From: Phycisphaerales bacterium
GTDB lineage: Bacteria; Planctomycetota; Phycisphaerae; Sedimentisphaerales; Anaerobacaceae
Direction: 5' to 3'
Assembly (NCBI GenBank): GCA_011057845.1
Contig: DSDB01000185.1
Span: 1 to 24,143, forward strand
DNA length: 24,143 bases
In this document: positions 17,474-24,143 of the stretch, piece by piece
Layout of the letters: every line of letters begins with the position of its first letter
Numbering within the stretch: the first letter of the stretch is position 1
Notes under the pieces: generated by a model
Told to the model about the DNA's origin: nothing
The model's input: the letters and a program-made list of their open reading frames with translations, nothing else
Database searches by the model: none
Made by a program: the position numbers and the translations under genes

Positions 17474-18004
17474 ATGCAAACGAATGCACGATGGACGCCC
17501 ATTGCCGTGACGTCGCTACTGCTGGCGGCGTTTGCCGGATGCAACGAGTCCCGCACCGTCGGCCCCGCGCCGCGAACCGACGTAAACCCACAAACGGCCG
17601 TGGTCAGTCACAACGCCCGTTTTCAGGAGGCCGAGCCAACCGGCAAGACGGCCGTGGAGTCCGCCGTCGAACTGTCCAGAGAACACGCCAGACTTGCCGA
17701 GGAGATGGTCGCCCTCAGGGAACTCAACCGGCAACTCCAAACCGAAAACACCGACCTCAGCGGAAAACTCGCCGAATCGCAGGACCAGTTGCAGAAAACC
17801 CGTCAGGAACTCAATGAGGCCAACGACCTGTTGATCGAAATGCGGACCGAATTGAACAACTGGAAGAACGATGTCATCGGCTTTCGAGATGAAATGCGCG
17901 ACGCCGAGCGGACCCAGCTCGAAGCCCTGCTCAAGATTCTGACCATCCTCGGTGGCGAGGTCCGCCCGCAGACCGCCGCGTCCACCGATCTTACCCTGCC
18001 GTAG
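17474..18004 (+). CDS. Putative lipoprotein with a coiled coil
   Basis: The ATG at 17474 is chosen because GGAG (17461-17464) lies 9 bases upstream; two earlier in-frame starts (17459 TTG, 17465 ATG) are less well placed. The product has 176 residues. It starts with a short signal peptide ending in LLLAAFAGC, a near-standard lipobox with Cys 23 (Phe at -3 is unusual). Residues about 60-145 are heptad-like and rich in Glu, Leu and Gln (ELSREHARLAEEMVALRELN and following), a long coiled coil. The protein should be anchored to the envelope and may form an elongated spacer or ring part. It is followed after 42 bases by another lipoprotein gene. Confidence 0.65.
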   Translation: MQTNARWTPIAVTSLLLAAFAGCNESRTVGPAPRTDVNPQTAVVSHNARFQEAEPTGKTAVESAVELSREHARLAEEMVALRELNRQLQTENTDLSGKLAESQDQLQKTRQELNEANDLLIEMRTELNNWKNDVIGFRDEMRDAERTQLEALLKILTILGGEVRPQTAASTDLTLP

Positions 18005-18046
18005 AGCCAGACCACCTCCTGCGTTGTGAAAGCAAAGGATATAGCC

Positions 18047-18718
18047 ATGAAACCGCTGCCATCCAGACATATCGATCCGGCCGACAAGCGTCGACTGCCC
18101 GGCGCCATCGCCTTGGCGGCCGCATGCCTGACTCTGTTGTCCGGCTGCCAGGAATCCATTGGCATCCCCCCCGGCAGCTACTACATCAACCCCGACAAAC
18201 CCCTGGCCGCCATCGGGAAGGTCGCCTTGCTGGAGCCCGCCAACCATTCAGATTATGAGAATATCTCCGGCGACGTGGCACAGGCCCTGTACAAGGCCAT
18301 CCAGCGAAGGCAACTGTTCAGCCTGACCCTGTTCGACAGCGGCCATCCGATAATGAAGATTCCGGGCAGCAATCTCGACACATCCTACAGCCTCAAGCAA
18401 CTCGCCGACATCCAGAACGCATGCAAGTGCAACGCCGTGCTGATGGGATCGGTCGTCCAGTACAAGCCCTATCCGCATCTGAACCTCGTCCTGCGGCTCA
18501 AACTCATCGACCTGTCCGACGGCCAGCTCATCTGGGCAGTCGAACAGGTCTGGGACAGCGCCGACACCGAGATTCACGGGAGAATCCACGCGTACGCCAA
18601 GAAACAACTGACCTCCGAGACCCCAACGCTCCAGGAACAGATGGTCACGGTAAGCCCTTTGGCGTTCATCGCATTCGCCGCCTACGAAACAGCCCAGACG
18701 CTCACGCCGCAGAAGTAG
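18047..18718 (+). CDS. CsgG/LpoB/FlgO-like flagellar lipoprotein
   Basis: The ATG at 18047 (AAAGGA 8 bases upstream) gives 223 residues; a GTG at 18026 in frame is less likely. A signal peptide ends in LTLLSGC, a good lipobox with Cys 34. The mature part has the pattern of CsgG-, LpoB- and FlgO-type domains: KVALLEPAN near the start, a helix 'DVAQALYKAIQRRQLFSLTL', and 'NACKCNAVLMGSVVQY', then 'VLRLKLIDLSDGQLIWAVEQ'. In Vibrio, FlgO is an outer-membrane flagellar lipoprotein; the link here rests on fold pattern and operon position, not on alignment. It probably sits on the outer membrane facing the periplasm and could belong to a ring or disc round the L ring (inference). Confidence 0.65.
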   Translation: MKPLPSRHIDPADKRRLPGAIALAAACLTLLSGCQESIGIPPGSYYINPDKPLAAIGKVALLEPANHSDYENISGDVAQALYKAIQRRQLFSLTLFDSGHPIMKIPGSNLDTSYSLKQLADIQNACKCNAVLMGSVVQYKPYPHLNLVLRLKLIDLSDGQLIWAVEQVWDSADTEIHGRIHAYAKKQLTSETPTLQEQMVTVSPLAFIAFAAYETAQTLTPQK

Positions 18719-18750
18719 CGCCAACACAGATTTCATGCAAAGGCTCCACA

Positions 18751-19011
18751 ATGCTTGAACGAGTTGACGCCGGTCAGGGAATCAGCAACATAATGCCCGG
18801 CCCGCCGCGTGGCCAGGGCGGCCCATCACGCCCCCACGTATTGGCGGAGCCCGACGCCGCCGCGGAACTTGTCCGGCGTATCAACCTGACGCCACCGTCT
18901 CAAAACCCCCAGGCCGCTCGCCGCACCAGGCAACGGATCGCCGCCGGGCAACCCGACACCGTCGAGAACATCCGCGAGGCCGCACGCCACATGCTTCGCC
19001 TGGGGGTTTGA
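18751..19011 (+). CDS. FlgM-like putative anti-sigma-28 factor
   Basis: The ATG at 18751 has AAAGG 8 bases upstream and opens an 86-residue frame. The N-terminal 45 residues are Gly/Pro-rich and probably disordered. The C-terminal part (about residues 55-84, PQAARRTRQRIAAGQPDTVE followed by NIREAARHML) resembles the FlgM pattern of 'R..kv..lk..I..G.y......iA..ml'. FlgM binds sigma-28 and is secreted when the hook is ready. Placement in the same operon as fliA supports this, but the match is short and by eye. Confidence 0.45.
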   Translation: MLERVDAGQGISNIMPGPPRGQGGPSRPHVLAEPDAAAELVRRINLTPPSQNPQAARRTRQRIAAGQPDTVENIREAARHMLRLGV

Positions 19012-19024
19012 ACCCGTGTGAACC

Positions 19025-19228
19025 GTGAAGATCATCGCACACTGCCCGAAATGCCGGACGGCCCGACACCTCGATGCCAGCGCCGCCGACCGCCGCGTTC
19101 GTTGCCCGAACTGTCGCCGCCTGTTCAAGGTGCCCAGCCTGGAAGAACTGCATAGAGCCCTCGCCGTCCTCGAACAAACCCGCGGCGCCACGGTTTATGT
19201 GGATGAAAGGGGCAGGGCCTATGCGTAG
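19025..19228 (+). CDS. Small zinc-ribbon protein
   Basis: A GTG at 19025 opens a 67-residue frame 13 bases after the previous stop, with only a weak ribosome site. Residues 7-32 hold CPKC and CPNC spaced as in MJ0042/zinc-ribbon domains (AHCPKCRTARHL, then RRVRCPNCRRLFKV). The rest is a helix and a short strand pair (TVYVDERGRAYA). It is the last gene of the operon. The role is unknown; an RNA, DNA or protein contact domain is possible. Confidence 0.6.
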   Translation: MKIIAHCPKCRTARHLDASAADRRVRCPNCRRLFKVPSLEELHRALAVLEQTRGATVYVDERGRAYA

Positions 19229-19258
19229 CCGAAAGCCGAATCGCACTGCATCGAATAC

Positions 19259-20212
19259 TCAACGGACCCCGGACATCTCTCGTGTGCCCTCCAGGGCCGT
19301 CTGTCGCACCGTGCGCGCCAATATCTCGGCCGCCAGGACGGCCGGCCAGGTCCGCAATCCCCGCTCGGCGTTGACATCACACCACGCCGCCATCAGCGGC
19401 AACGGCACCGCCTCCACCTCCGCCGATTCCAACTGAGCGGCCACCAAACCGAGCACGTCGGCCATCTGGACCGGCATCGGCAGTCGTTCGGCGTCGTCGC
19501 TGTGCCCCATGCACCCTGCGGCCGAGCCGTGGATGAAGTGCTGCCTGCACGCCACAGGCCTCGCCGAGTAGATTGAACAGCAATCGCCCTCAAGGAACGG
19601 GCAACTCACATCGATCTGTTCATACCACCGGCTCGTCGCCGTCAGATCCGCCTCGTTGCACCCGCCCGATTCGTCAAACGACAACTTCGGCGGCCGGTGT
19701 TCCATGATTCGGCGCGCCGCCAGCAGCAGTCGCCGCTGCATGCGCCGGCTCCGGGCCGGGGCAGCCGCCAGAATCCGGCCGGTCAGGGCAAACGCCTCGC
19801 AGGCCGTTACCGGCACCAGATAGCGGCGACAGCACGCCGAGCACCCTCGGCCGCACGGAATGTTGTATTTCTCGGCAACGGCTCGCTCGACCGTCCGGGC
19901 GGTGATGGCGTCGCAGAGCTGCCTTGCCGCTGGAACAATATCCGCCAGCGTGACATCTCCCGCCGTGGCTGCGAGGTTCAGCCGCAAGGTCTCGCCCGCC
20001 ACCGGGACATCACAACCGATAATCTCCACCGCCTCCGCACGCTGCCTCTGCGCATGCGACCAGGGGTCCACGACAAACAGGTTCGCCCCGTCCGGCGCCG
20101 CACTGTCTGCTTGCAAGAGGTCTGTCCTGTGGTTGTTGGACACGATTCCACACCGGCAGTCCTGACTCGGAAGTGCCTCCTCCGATGTGAGGCCGCTCGG
20201 TATATCGGCCAC
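19259..20212 (-). CDS. CxxxCxxCC putative zinc/iron-chelating protein (YkgJ-type family)
   Basis: The frame gives 317 residues from a GTG at 20212; no strong ribosome site marks the start. The core has Cys 120, 124, 127 and 128 (CGRGCSACC) and a second cluster CPFLEGDCC (204-212) with 'IYSARPVACRQHF' (Cys 222). This is the signature of the family formerly called UPF0153, thought to bind zinc or iron. Some members were once confused with FliB, the flagellin lysine methylase, so that name is not applied. The gene runs opposite to the flagellar operon, converging on it with only 30 bases between, and may be unrelated to motility. Confidence 0.8.
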   Translation of the reverse strand: MADIPSGLTSEEALPSQDCRCGIVSNNHRTDLLQADSAAPDGANLFVVDPWSHAQRQRAEAVEIIGCDVPVAGETLRLNLAATAGDVTLADIVPAARQLCDAITARTVERAVAEKYNIPCGRGCSACCRRYLVPVTACEAFALTGRILAAAPARSRRMQRRLLLAARRIMEHRPPKLSFDESGGCNEADLTATSRWYEQIDVSCPFLEGDCCSIYSARPVACRQHFIHGSAAGCMGHSDDAERLPMPVQMADVLGLVAAQLESAEVEAVPLPLMAAWCDVNAERGLRTWPAVLAAEILARTVRQTALEGTREMSGVR

Positions 20213-20491
20213 CCGGCCGTGGGACTTAACCAGCCCTCTCCTGTCTCAGAGTTCGGGCCGCTTGCCAATCGTCTCCGGCCGCTTGACTCGCCCGGCAGTC
20301 CGAGAAAATCTCCCGACCCTGATTGCCCAAGGCTGTCTACCACAATACCGGCCCAAGCCGACCCCTGATGGCCATGTGTCGCCATGGCCGCTGGAAGCCC
20401 AAAAAGCGAAAAACGCAGGGTCGCCAAGGCCGCGTGCGCAACACGCCACACACGATATGCTGTCGGCAATTGTGACTCGAAGGCGTAACAC

Positions 20492-20500
20492 ATTATAGCA
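20492..20500 (-). promoter_or_regulatory. Candidate extended -10 promoter of the cysteine-cluster gene
   Basis: The minus strand reads TGCTATAAT, a perfect extended -10 element (TGnTATAAT); no good -35 is seen 17 bases upstream. It would leave a long leader of about 270 bases before the GTG at 20212, so either the leader is real or the start is misjudged. Confidence 0.4.
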
Positions 20501-20599
20501 CAAGCACTTACACCATGTGTTGCTCGAATTGCCTGCGCAGGTTTGTGTCATGAAAGGGTTCGCCCCCTTGACGGACGGCCCGGCGCAGGCGAAATCTCG

Positions 20600-20627
20600 T
20601 TGCATACGGGCCCGTCGGCGGTATCAT
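20600..20627 (+). promoter_or_regulatory. Candidate sigma-70 promoter of lptF
   Basis: TTGCAT (20600-20605) and TATCAT (20622-20627) are separated by 16 bases, giving a modest -35 and a good -10. The spacer contains the palindrome ACGGGCCCGT (20606-20615), which might be an operator. The leader to lptF would be about 75 bases. Confidence 0.35.
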
Positions 20628-20707
20628 GGCCGGCTGGATGAACGGCATCATCGTGACGAAATGTTGTTTACCCAAGTAAGGTTTGTTCAAGGTCGAAACG
20701 AATCAGC

Positions 20708-22315
20708 ATGGTATTCACGCTGCAAAGATACGTTTTTCGCGAGCTTTTCAAGGTCTTTCTCCTCTCGTCGATAGGCCTGACGCTCATTCTCAGTCTGGGC
20801 AGCATTCTCCAGCCCGTCCAGAAGTATGGCGTCGGTCCCGGCCAGGTGCTTCACCTCATGGGGTACTTCCTGCCCGTAACTTTGACGTTCGTGCTGCCCA
20901 TGGCCGCGTTGTTCGCCTGTTCCCTGGTCTACGGCCGGTTCGCCAGCGACAACGAACTCGACGCCTGCCGCGCCAGCGGCGTGCACATGATGACCGTGGT
21001 CTATCCCGGCCTGACCCTGGCCATCGTCGTGACTATCGCCACGCTCCTGCTGAGTTTCCACGTTACACCCGCTTTCGTCCATCGCGCCGAGAAATCGTTC
21101 AAGGACGATGCCCGACAGATACTCTTTCGAAACATCCAGCGGCGCGGTTACTATGCCCTGCCCCCCGACCAGAGAAATATCATCTACGCCGACCAGGTCA
21201 GCCCTGCCCAGAGTACCCTCTCCGGCGTCGTCCTGGTGCGGCTGGCCAAACAGAGCGCCAATGTCGAGCGGGTCGTCGCCGCCGAAGCCGCCCACATCGC
21301 CTTCAATCCCCATGAGCAATTCAACGAGGTCGAAGTCAAGGCCCACAACACCTTCCAGATCGACTCGCAGGATGAGAGTGGCGCCGGCGCCGACTGGCTC
21401 TCGCTGACCTTTGAATTCGGGTCGTTGCTGGCCGATGAGATCAAGTTCAAACGCCTCGATGAGATGAAGCGCATCCGCATCAACCCCATCGAATTCCACC
21501 CCGTCGCCCGGCTCAGTCGCGACATCTACGTCCAGACCATCGCCGAGCTGCTCGCCCAGGACATCCGCAATACACTCGATGCCGGCCGGTCCTATCGCCT
21601 CCACAGCGGCAGCGAGATCATTGAATTCACCGCTTCCCGGTGTGAACCGCGACAGGACAGACGCATTGAATTGCTCGGCGATATCGTCGTCGACCAATAC
21701 GAGGCCGATACGCCGCCACGGAAAACCGCGTCTATCACCTCCGCCAAGGCGTTTCTCCATCTCGAAGGCGATGAACTGTGGCCCACGCTGACCCTGGATG
21801 TGTACAATGCCCGTCTCAATGACTCGGCGTTTCTCAAAATGCGGCACTTCATTCGAAGCCTGGTGCTGCCGACGAGTATCGAAAACACCATGGCCCGGTT
21901 CAAGACCGAGGACAACCGTCTGGCGCCCGCGACCCTCAAAGAGAACATCCCCGGACTGACGGAGGGCATGACACGCGACCTAGAGCGTCGGAAACTGCAA
22001 CTGGCCATCATCATGGACAAGGCCATGCTCGAGGTCAAAAGCGAACTCCATTCGCGGTTGGTCTTCGGCCTGGGCTGCGTGCCCATGATTCTCATCGGCA
22101 TCGGCCTGGGCATCGTCAAGCGCGGCGGCCACCTGCTCAGCGCCTTCGGCGTCAGTTGCCTGCCCGCCGCCATGCTCATCATCTGTATCATGAGCGGCAA
22201 GCAGATCATCGAAAACGTCAAGACCCAGGTCTCTGGAACGCTCGTCATGTGGGGCGGCCTCGGTGTCCTGTGCTTCTTCGTGCTGGCTATATACGCCAGA
22301 CTTTTCAGGACTTAG
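20708..22315 (+). CDS. lptF: LptF/LptG-family lipopolysaccharide export permease (first copy)
   Basis: The 535-residue product starts 'MVFTLQRYVFRELFKVFLLS', has three transmembrane helices in residues about 12-120, a large periplasmic part (about 125-440), and three helices at the C-terminus (about 448-533). The segment 'PMAALFACSLVYGRFASDNE' with LDACRASGV (about 60-100) is the LptF/LptG permease signature. With LptB it pulls lipopolysaccharide out of the inner membrane. The usual length is about 360, so the periplasmic beta-jellyroll region is enlarged by about 170 residues. It precedes lptG, as in most diderms. Which of the pair is F or G is assigned by order only. Confidence 0.85.
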   Translation: MVFTLQRYVFRELFKVFLLSSIGLTLILSLGSILQPVQKYGVGPGQVLHLMGYFLPVTLTFVLPMAALFACSLVYGRFASDNELDACRASGVHMMTVVYPGLTLAIVVTIATLLLSFHVTPAFVHRAEKSFKDDARQILFRNIQRRGYYALPPDQRNIIYADQVSPAQSTLSGVVLVRLAKQSANVERVVAAEAAHIAFNPHEQFNEVEVKAHNTFQIDSQDESGAGADWLSLTFEFGSLLADEIKFKRLDEMKRIRINPIEFHPVARLSRDIYVQTIAELLAQDIRNTLDAGRSYRLHSGSEIIEFTASRCEPRQDRRIELLGDIVVDQYEADTPPRKTASITSAKAFLHLEGDELWPTLTLDVYNARLNDSAFLKMRHFIRSLVLPTSIENTMARFKTEDNRLAPATLKENIPGLTEGMTRDLERRKLQLAIIMDKAMLEVKSELHSRLVFGLGCVPMILIGIGLGIVKRGGHLLSAFGVSCLPAAMLIICIMSGKQIIENVKTQVSGTLVMWGGLGVLCFFVLAIYARLFRT

Positions 22316-22466
22316 TACGAATGCTCCAAATCCCAAATCCCAGACAAGTGCCAATGCTCAAAGTCGCAAATCCCAAACGGGCCGGGCGCGGCCATCGCGT
22401 TGGGGTCATTGCCGCTTGGGATTTGAGTTTGGTTTGGGATTGGGTGCTTGGGACTTGAGCTTTGCA
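22316..22466. repeat. Imperfect long inverted repeat between lptF and lptG
   Basis: The left part (about 22325-22377) has several CAAATCCCAAA-like units, and the right part (about 22414-22460) has the complementary TTTGGGATT units (TTGGGATTTGAG, TTTGGGATTGGG). The pair could fold into a long stem around a GC-rich loop (22378-22413). It fills the whole gap between the two genes. Confidence 0.7.
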
Positions 22467-23564
22467 ATGAAAATACTCGACCGCTACATCGCCAAGAACT
22501 TCATGGTCGGCTACGCGATCTCGTTCCTCGTCCTCATCGGCCTGCGAATCATCATCGACCTGTTCGTGAACCTCGACGAGTTCACCGAGCAGAAGGCACT
22601 GACCACCGCCGACGTCATCAGAAACATCATCACCTTCTATGGAATCAACTCAACGATCTACTTCCGCGACTTCGCCGGCATGATCACCGTCGTCGCCGCC
22701 GCCTTCTCGCTCGGCAAAATGGTCCGCCAGCACGAACTGGTCGTCGTGATGGCCTCCGGCGTCAGCCTCAAACGCGTCATCGGCCCGATCGCCTTGATCT
22801 CGCTGATCCTGACGGGCGTCCTTGTCGTTGATCAGGAAGTGGTTATCCCCCACCTGGCCGAAGAACTATCAAGGTCGCAGGACGACATCGCCGGCCAGAA
22901 AGCCTTCTACGTCTGGTTCATGCCCGACGGCCAAAACTCGCTCATCTGCGCCGGTTTCGACGCCCAAACGTCGACCCTCATCACACCGACCATCATCACC
23001 CGAGAACCTGCCGCCCGCCCGGGCGTCTGGAACATCACCGGCCGGATCGTCGCCGACAGCGCCGTCTACGATGAGGACCGGGGCAAATGGAAACTCGTCA
23101 ACGGCCTTTACGCACGCAAGGACTCCCCTATCGGCGCCCTCGTCGTCGAGGAATACGACTCCGGCGACCTGACCCCCCGCGAGATCGTCATCCGCCGCAA
23201 GGCCGACAACACCACACTCATGAGTAGCCGCCAGCTCGCCCAACTGGCCGCCCAGAAGACCAGGGTCAAAGACCTCGCGCAGCTCTACAGCCAGAAACAC
23301 TTCCGCATCACTGATCCGATCATCAACTTCACGATGCTCATGGTCAGCCTCCCGATCCTCGTCTGCCGCGACCCTCGCACCATGAAATCCGCCACCATGA
23401 TCAGCTTCTTGCTGACCACCGCCTGCTTCGTCACGGCCTTCATTTGCAAGATATGTGCCACTGAGACCCTCTTCGACAGAATCATGCCCGAACTCTGGGC
23501 CTGGCTGCCCGTTATCATATTCATGCCCATCGCCTTCATCGAACTCGATTCCATGAAGACATGA
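22467..23564 (+). CDS. lptG: LptF/LptG-family lipopolysaccharide export permease (second copy)
   Basis: The ATG at 22467 gives 365 residues, the normal family length. The frame is open upstream into the inverted repeat (to 22263), but that part is Ser/Arg-rich and overlaps lptF, so it is rejected. The product starts with MKILDRYIAKNFMVGYAISF, has three N-terminal helices, the signature 'AAFSLGKMVRQHELVVVMAS' with GVSLKRV (about 78-105), a periplasmic domain (about 130-270) and three C-terminal helices ending in FMPIAFIELDSMKT. It pairs with lptF in the LptB2FG exporter. Only a weak GAG precedes the ATG. Confidence 0.85.
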   Translation: MKILDRYIAKNFMVGYAISFLVLIGLRIIIDLFVNLDEFTEQKALTTADVIRNIITFYGINSTIYFRDFAGMITVVAAAFSLGKMVRQHELVVVMASGVSLKRVIGPIALISLILTGVLVVDQEVVIPHLAEELSRSQDDIAGQKAFYVWFMPDGQNSLICAGFDAQTSTLITPTIITREPAARPGVWNITGRIVADSAVYDEDRGKWKLVNGLYARKDSPIGALVVEEYDSGDLTPREIVIRRKADNTTLMSSRQLAQLAAQKTRVKDLAQLYSQKHFRITDPIINFTMLMVSLPILVCRDPRTMKSATMISFLLTTACFVTAFICKICATETLFDRIMPELWAWLPVIIFMPIAFIELDSMKT

Positions 23565-23565
23565 G

Positions 23566-23707
23566 GTATCTGTTTAGCGACTAAAACACCGTTTTTGATG
23601 CCAAGAACGAGGGTTTCGCGAGACATTTGACGCTCTGTTTGCCTTCTCAGTGCGATCACACGGCTTTTTCGTGGCCCAAAACGCGGATTGACCCGCTAAA
23701 CAGATAC
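23566..23707. repeat. 14-bp perfect inverted repeat pair bounding a 142-base segment
   Basis: GTATCTGTTTAGCG (23566-23579) and its exact complement CGCTAAACAGATAC (23694-23707) enclose 114 bases with no gene. The left arm starts one base after the lptG stop codon. The enclosed part holds a small AAAAC-ACC-GTTTT hairpin (23583-23595). A miniature transposable element or a long-range transcript stem are both possible; no target duplication is visible. Confidence 0.6.
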
Positions 23708-23972
23708 GACCTGAGTTGCCGTATCGTTTTCCTGTAAATGGCCGTCCGTGGAGTTCGTCCACAACGCCCTTAAGGTGAATTGGGCTGGCACGGATCACTG
23801 GGGCCCGTGCAACGCAAAACTCCTGGGGCCCACAGGTCGTGGTTTAGCGGCAATTGTGAAATACCCTCATACCTACTCAATCATTGACGCCGACCAGCTC
23901 TTAGCGTAATTTATTCGCTGACATCTGAACTATACGGCATCCCGCTGCGCATGAAACGGTCTGTTCATTCGT

Positions 23973-24101
23973 ATGGCAGCCCCTTGGAGGACATCCAAGG
24001 GGGAACTGATCTTGGTTGGTAGGCGGGTATACGACTTCGTTTCAGCAGCTGAAACTAAAACCGGAACGATTCACCGGAAAATAGATAGTGGCGTACTGTG
24101 A
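23973..24101 (+). CDS. Doubtful 42-codon reading frame
   Basis: An ATG at 23973 opens 42 codons ending with TGA at 24099. The second half (VYDFVSAAETKTGTIHRKID) vaguely resembles the helix-turn-helix of small excisionase-like proteins. No ribosome site is evident, and the frame contains the strong hairpin at 23980-24002, so it may be a fossil or chance frame. Confidence 0.2.
   Translation: MAAPWRTSKGELILVGRRVYDFVSAAETKTGTIHRKIDSGVL
23980..24002. repeat. Strong 9-bp hairpin
   Basis: CCCCTTGGA (23980-23988) pairs perfectly with TCCAAGGGG (23994-24002) around a 5-base loop. No T-run follows on either strand, so it is not a standard terminator. Confidence 0.6.
24039..24055. repeat. 17-bp palindrome
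   Basis: GTTTCAGC and GCTGAAAC are perfect inverted arms around a single A. This could be a dimeric protein binding site; no gene context confirms it. Confidence 0.5.
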
Positions 24102-24143
24102 TCGGCGTGCAGACACTACGGTACATGAGCATGAGTAACTCTA

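Larger units (their letters stand above)
20213..20707. other. Intergenic region between the cysteine-cluster gene and lptF
   Basis: This 495-base stretch shows no gene I can support. It contains a minus-strand extended -10 motif (20492-20500), a plus-strand -35/-10 candidate (20600-20627), and two 10-base palindromes (20532-20541 and 20606-20615). Confidence 0.6.
23708..24143. other. Right-end region without a supported gene
   Basis: The composition is visibly less GC-rich than the genes. It holds a strong hairpin (23980-24002), a palindrome (24039-24055), a weak hairpin (GCACGG/CCGTGC near 23788-23810), and two doubtful short frames (23748-23909 and 23973-24101). I see no tRNA or rRNA. Confidence 0.5.

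Noticed and set aside
19259..20212. Naming the cysteine-cluster gene fliB (flagellin lysine methylase)
   Set aside because: The cysteine pattern is shared by a large family of unrelated function, and annotation confusion with fliB is known; no methylase motif is seen.
20687..21847. Minus-strand open frame of 386 codons opposite lptF
   Set aside because: Gly/Asp/Glu/His-rich shadow of the lptF coding sequence, with no domain.
22263..22466. 68-codon N-terminal extension of LptG
   Set aside because: It would overlap lptF and translate the inverted repeat; the LptG family start (MKILDRYIAKNF) is at 22467.

Overview
This window is most likely chromosomal DNA of a Gram-negative, flagellated bacterium of high GC content. 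Diderm architecture is shown by flgA (P-ring chaperone), two lipoproteins and an LptF/LptG pair. The divergent flagellar proteins, the sigma-54/sigma-28 regulation and the many small novel proteins suggest Planctomycetota (Phycisphaerae-like). That taxonomic guess is an inference from style, not a database result.

Layout. Positions 1-5918 (minus strand) hold a hook/rod operon transcribed as flgD - flgE - a membrane-anchored YcgR/PilZ-like protein - flgF - flgG - flgA, with flgA running off the left edge. Positions 5919-6569 are a divergent regulatory region with two full-consensus sigma-54 promoters, one facing each way. Positions 6570-19228 (plus strand) hold a long, tightly packed operon: a TPR/STN-like membrane protein, an exported TPR-like protein, a sigma-54 activator with a degenerate receiver, fliL, a divergent fliM, fliN, flhA, a small membrane protein, fliA (sigma-28), two small unknown proteins, a coiled-coil lipoprotein, a CsgG/FlgO-like lipoprotein, a FlgM-like protein and a zinc-ribbon protein. 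Positions 19259-20212 (minus) hold a CxxxCxxCC (YkgJ-type) metal-binding protein. Positions 20708-23564 (plus) hold lptF and lptG, separated by a long imperfect inverted repeat. Positions 23565-24143 hold no convincing gene; they contain a 14-bp inverted-repeat pair, a strong hairpin, a perfect palindrome and two doubtful short reading frames in DNA of visibly lower GC.

How it works together. The sigma-54 activator in the plus-strand operon is the natural candidate to drive both divergent promoters, and so its own operon as well. That would make the basal body, hook, switch (FliM/FliN) and export gate (FlhA) one regulated set. FliA and the FlgM-like protein would then form the later sigma-28 checkpoint. 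The PilZ-like protein, placed between hook and rod genes, may link motility to cyclic-di-GMP, although its second binding motif is degenerate. The block downstream of fliA (16918-19228) is the best candidate for undescribed flagellar accessory proteins, possibly including outer-membrane ring components.
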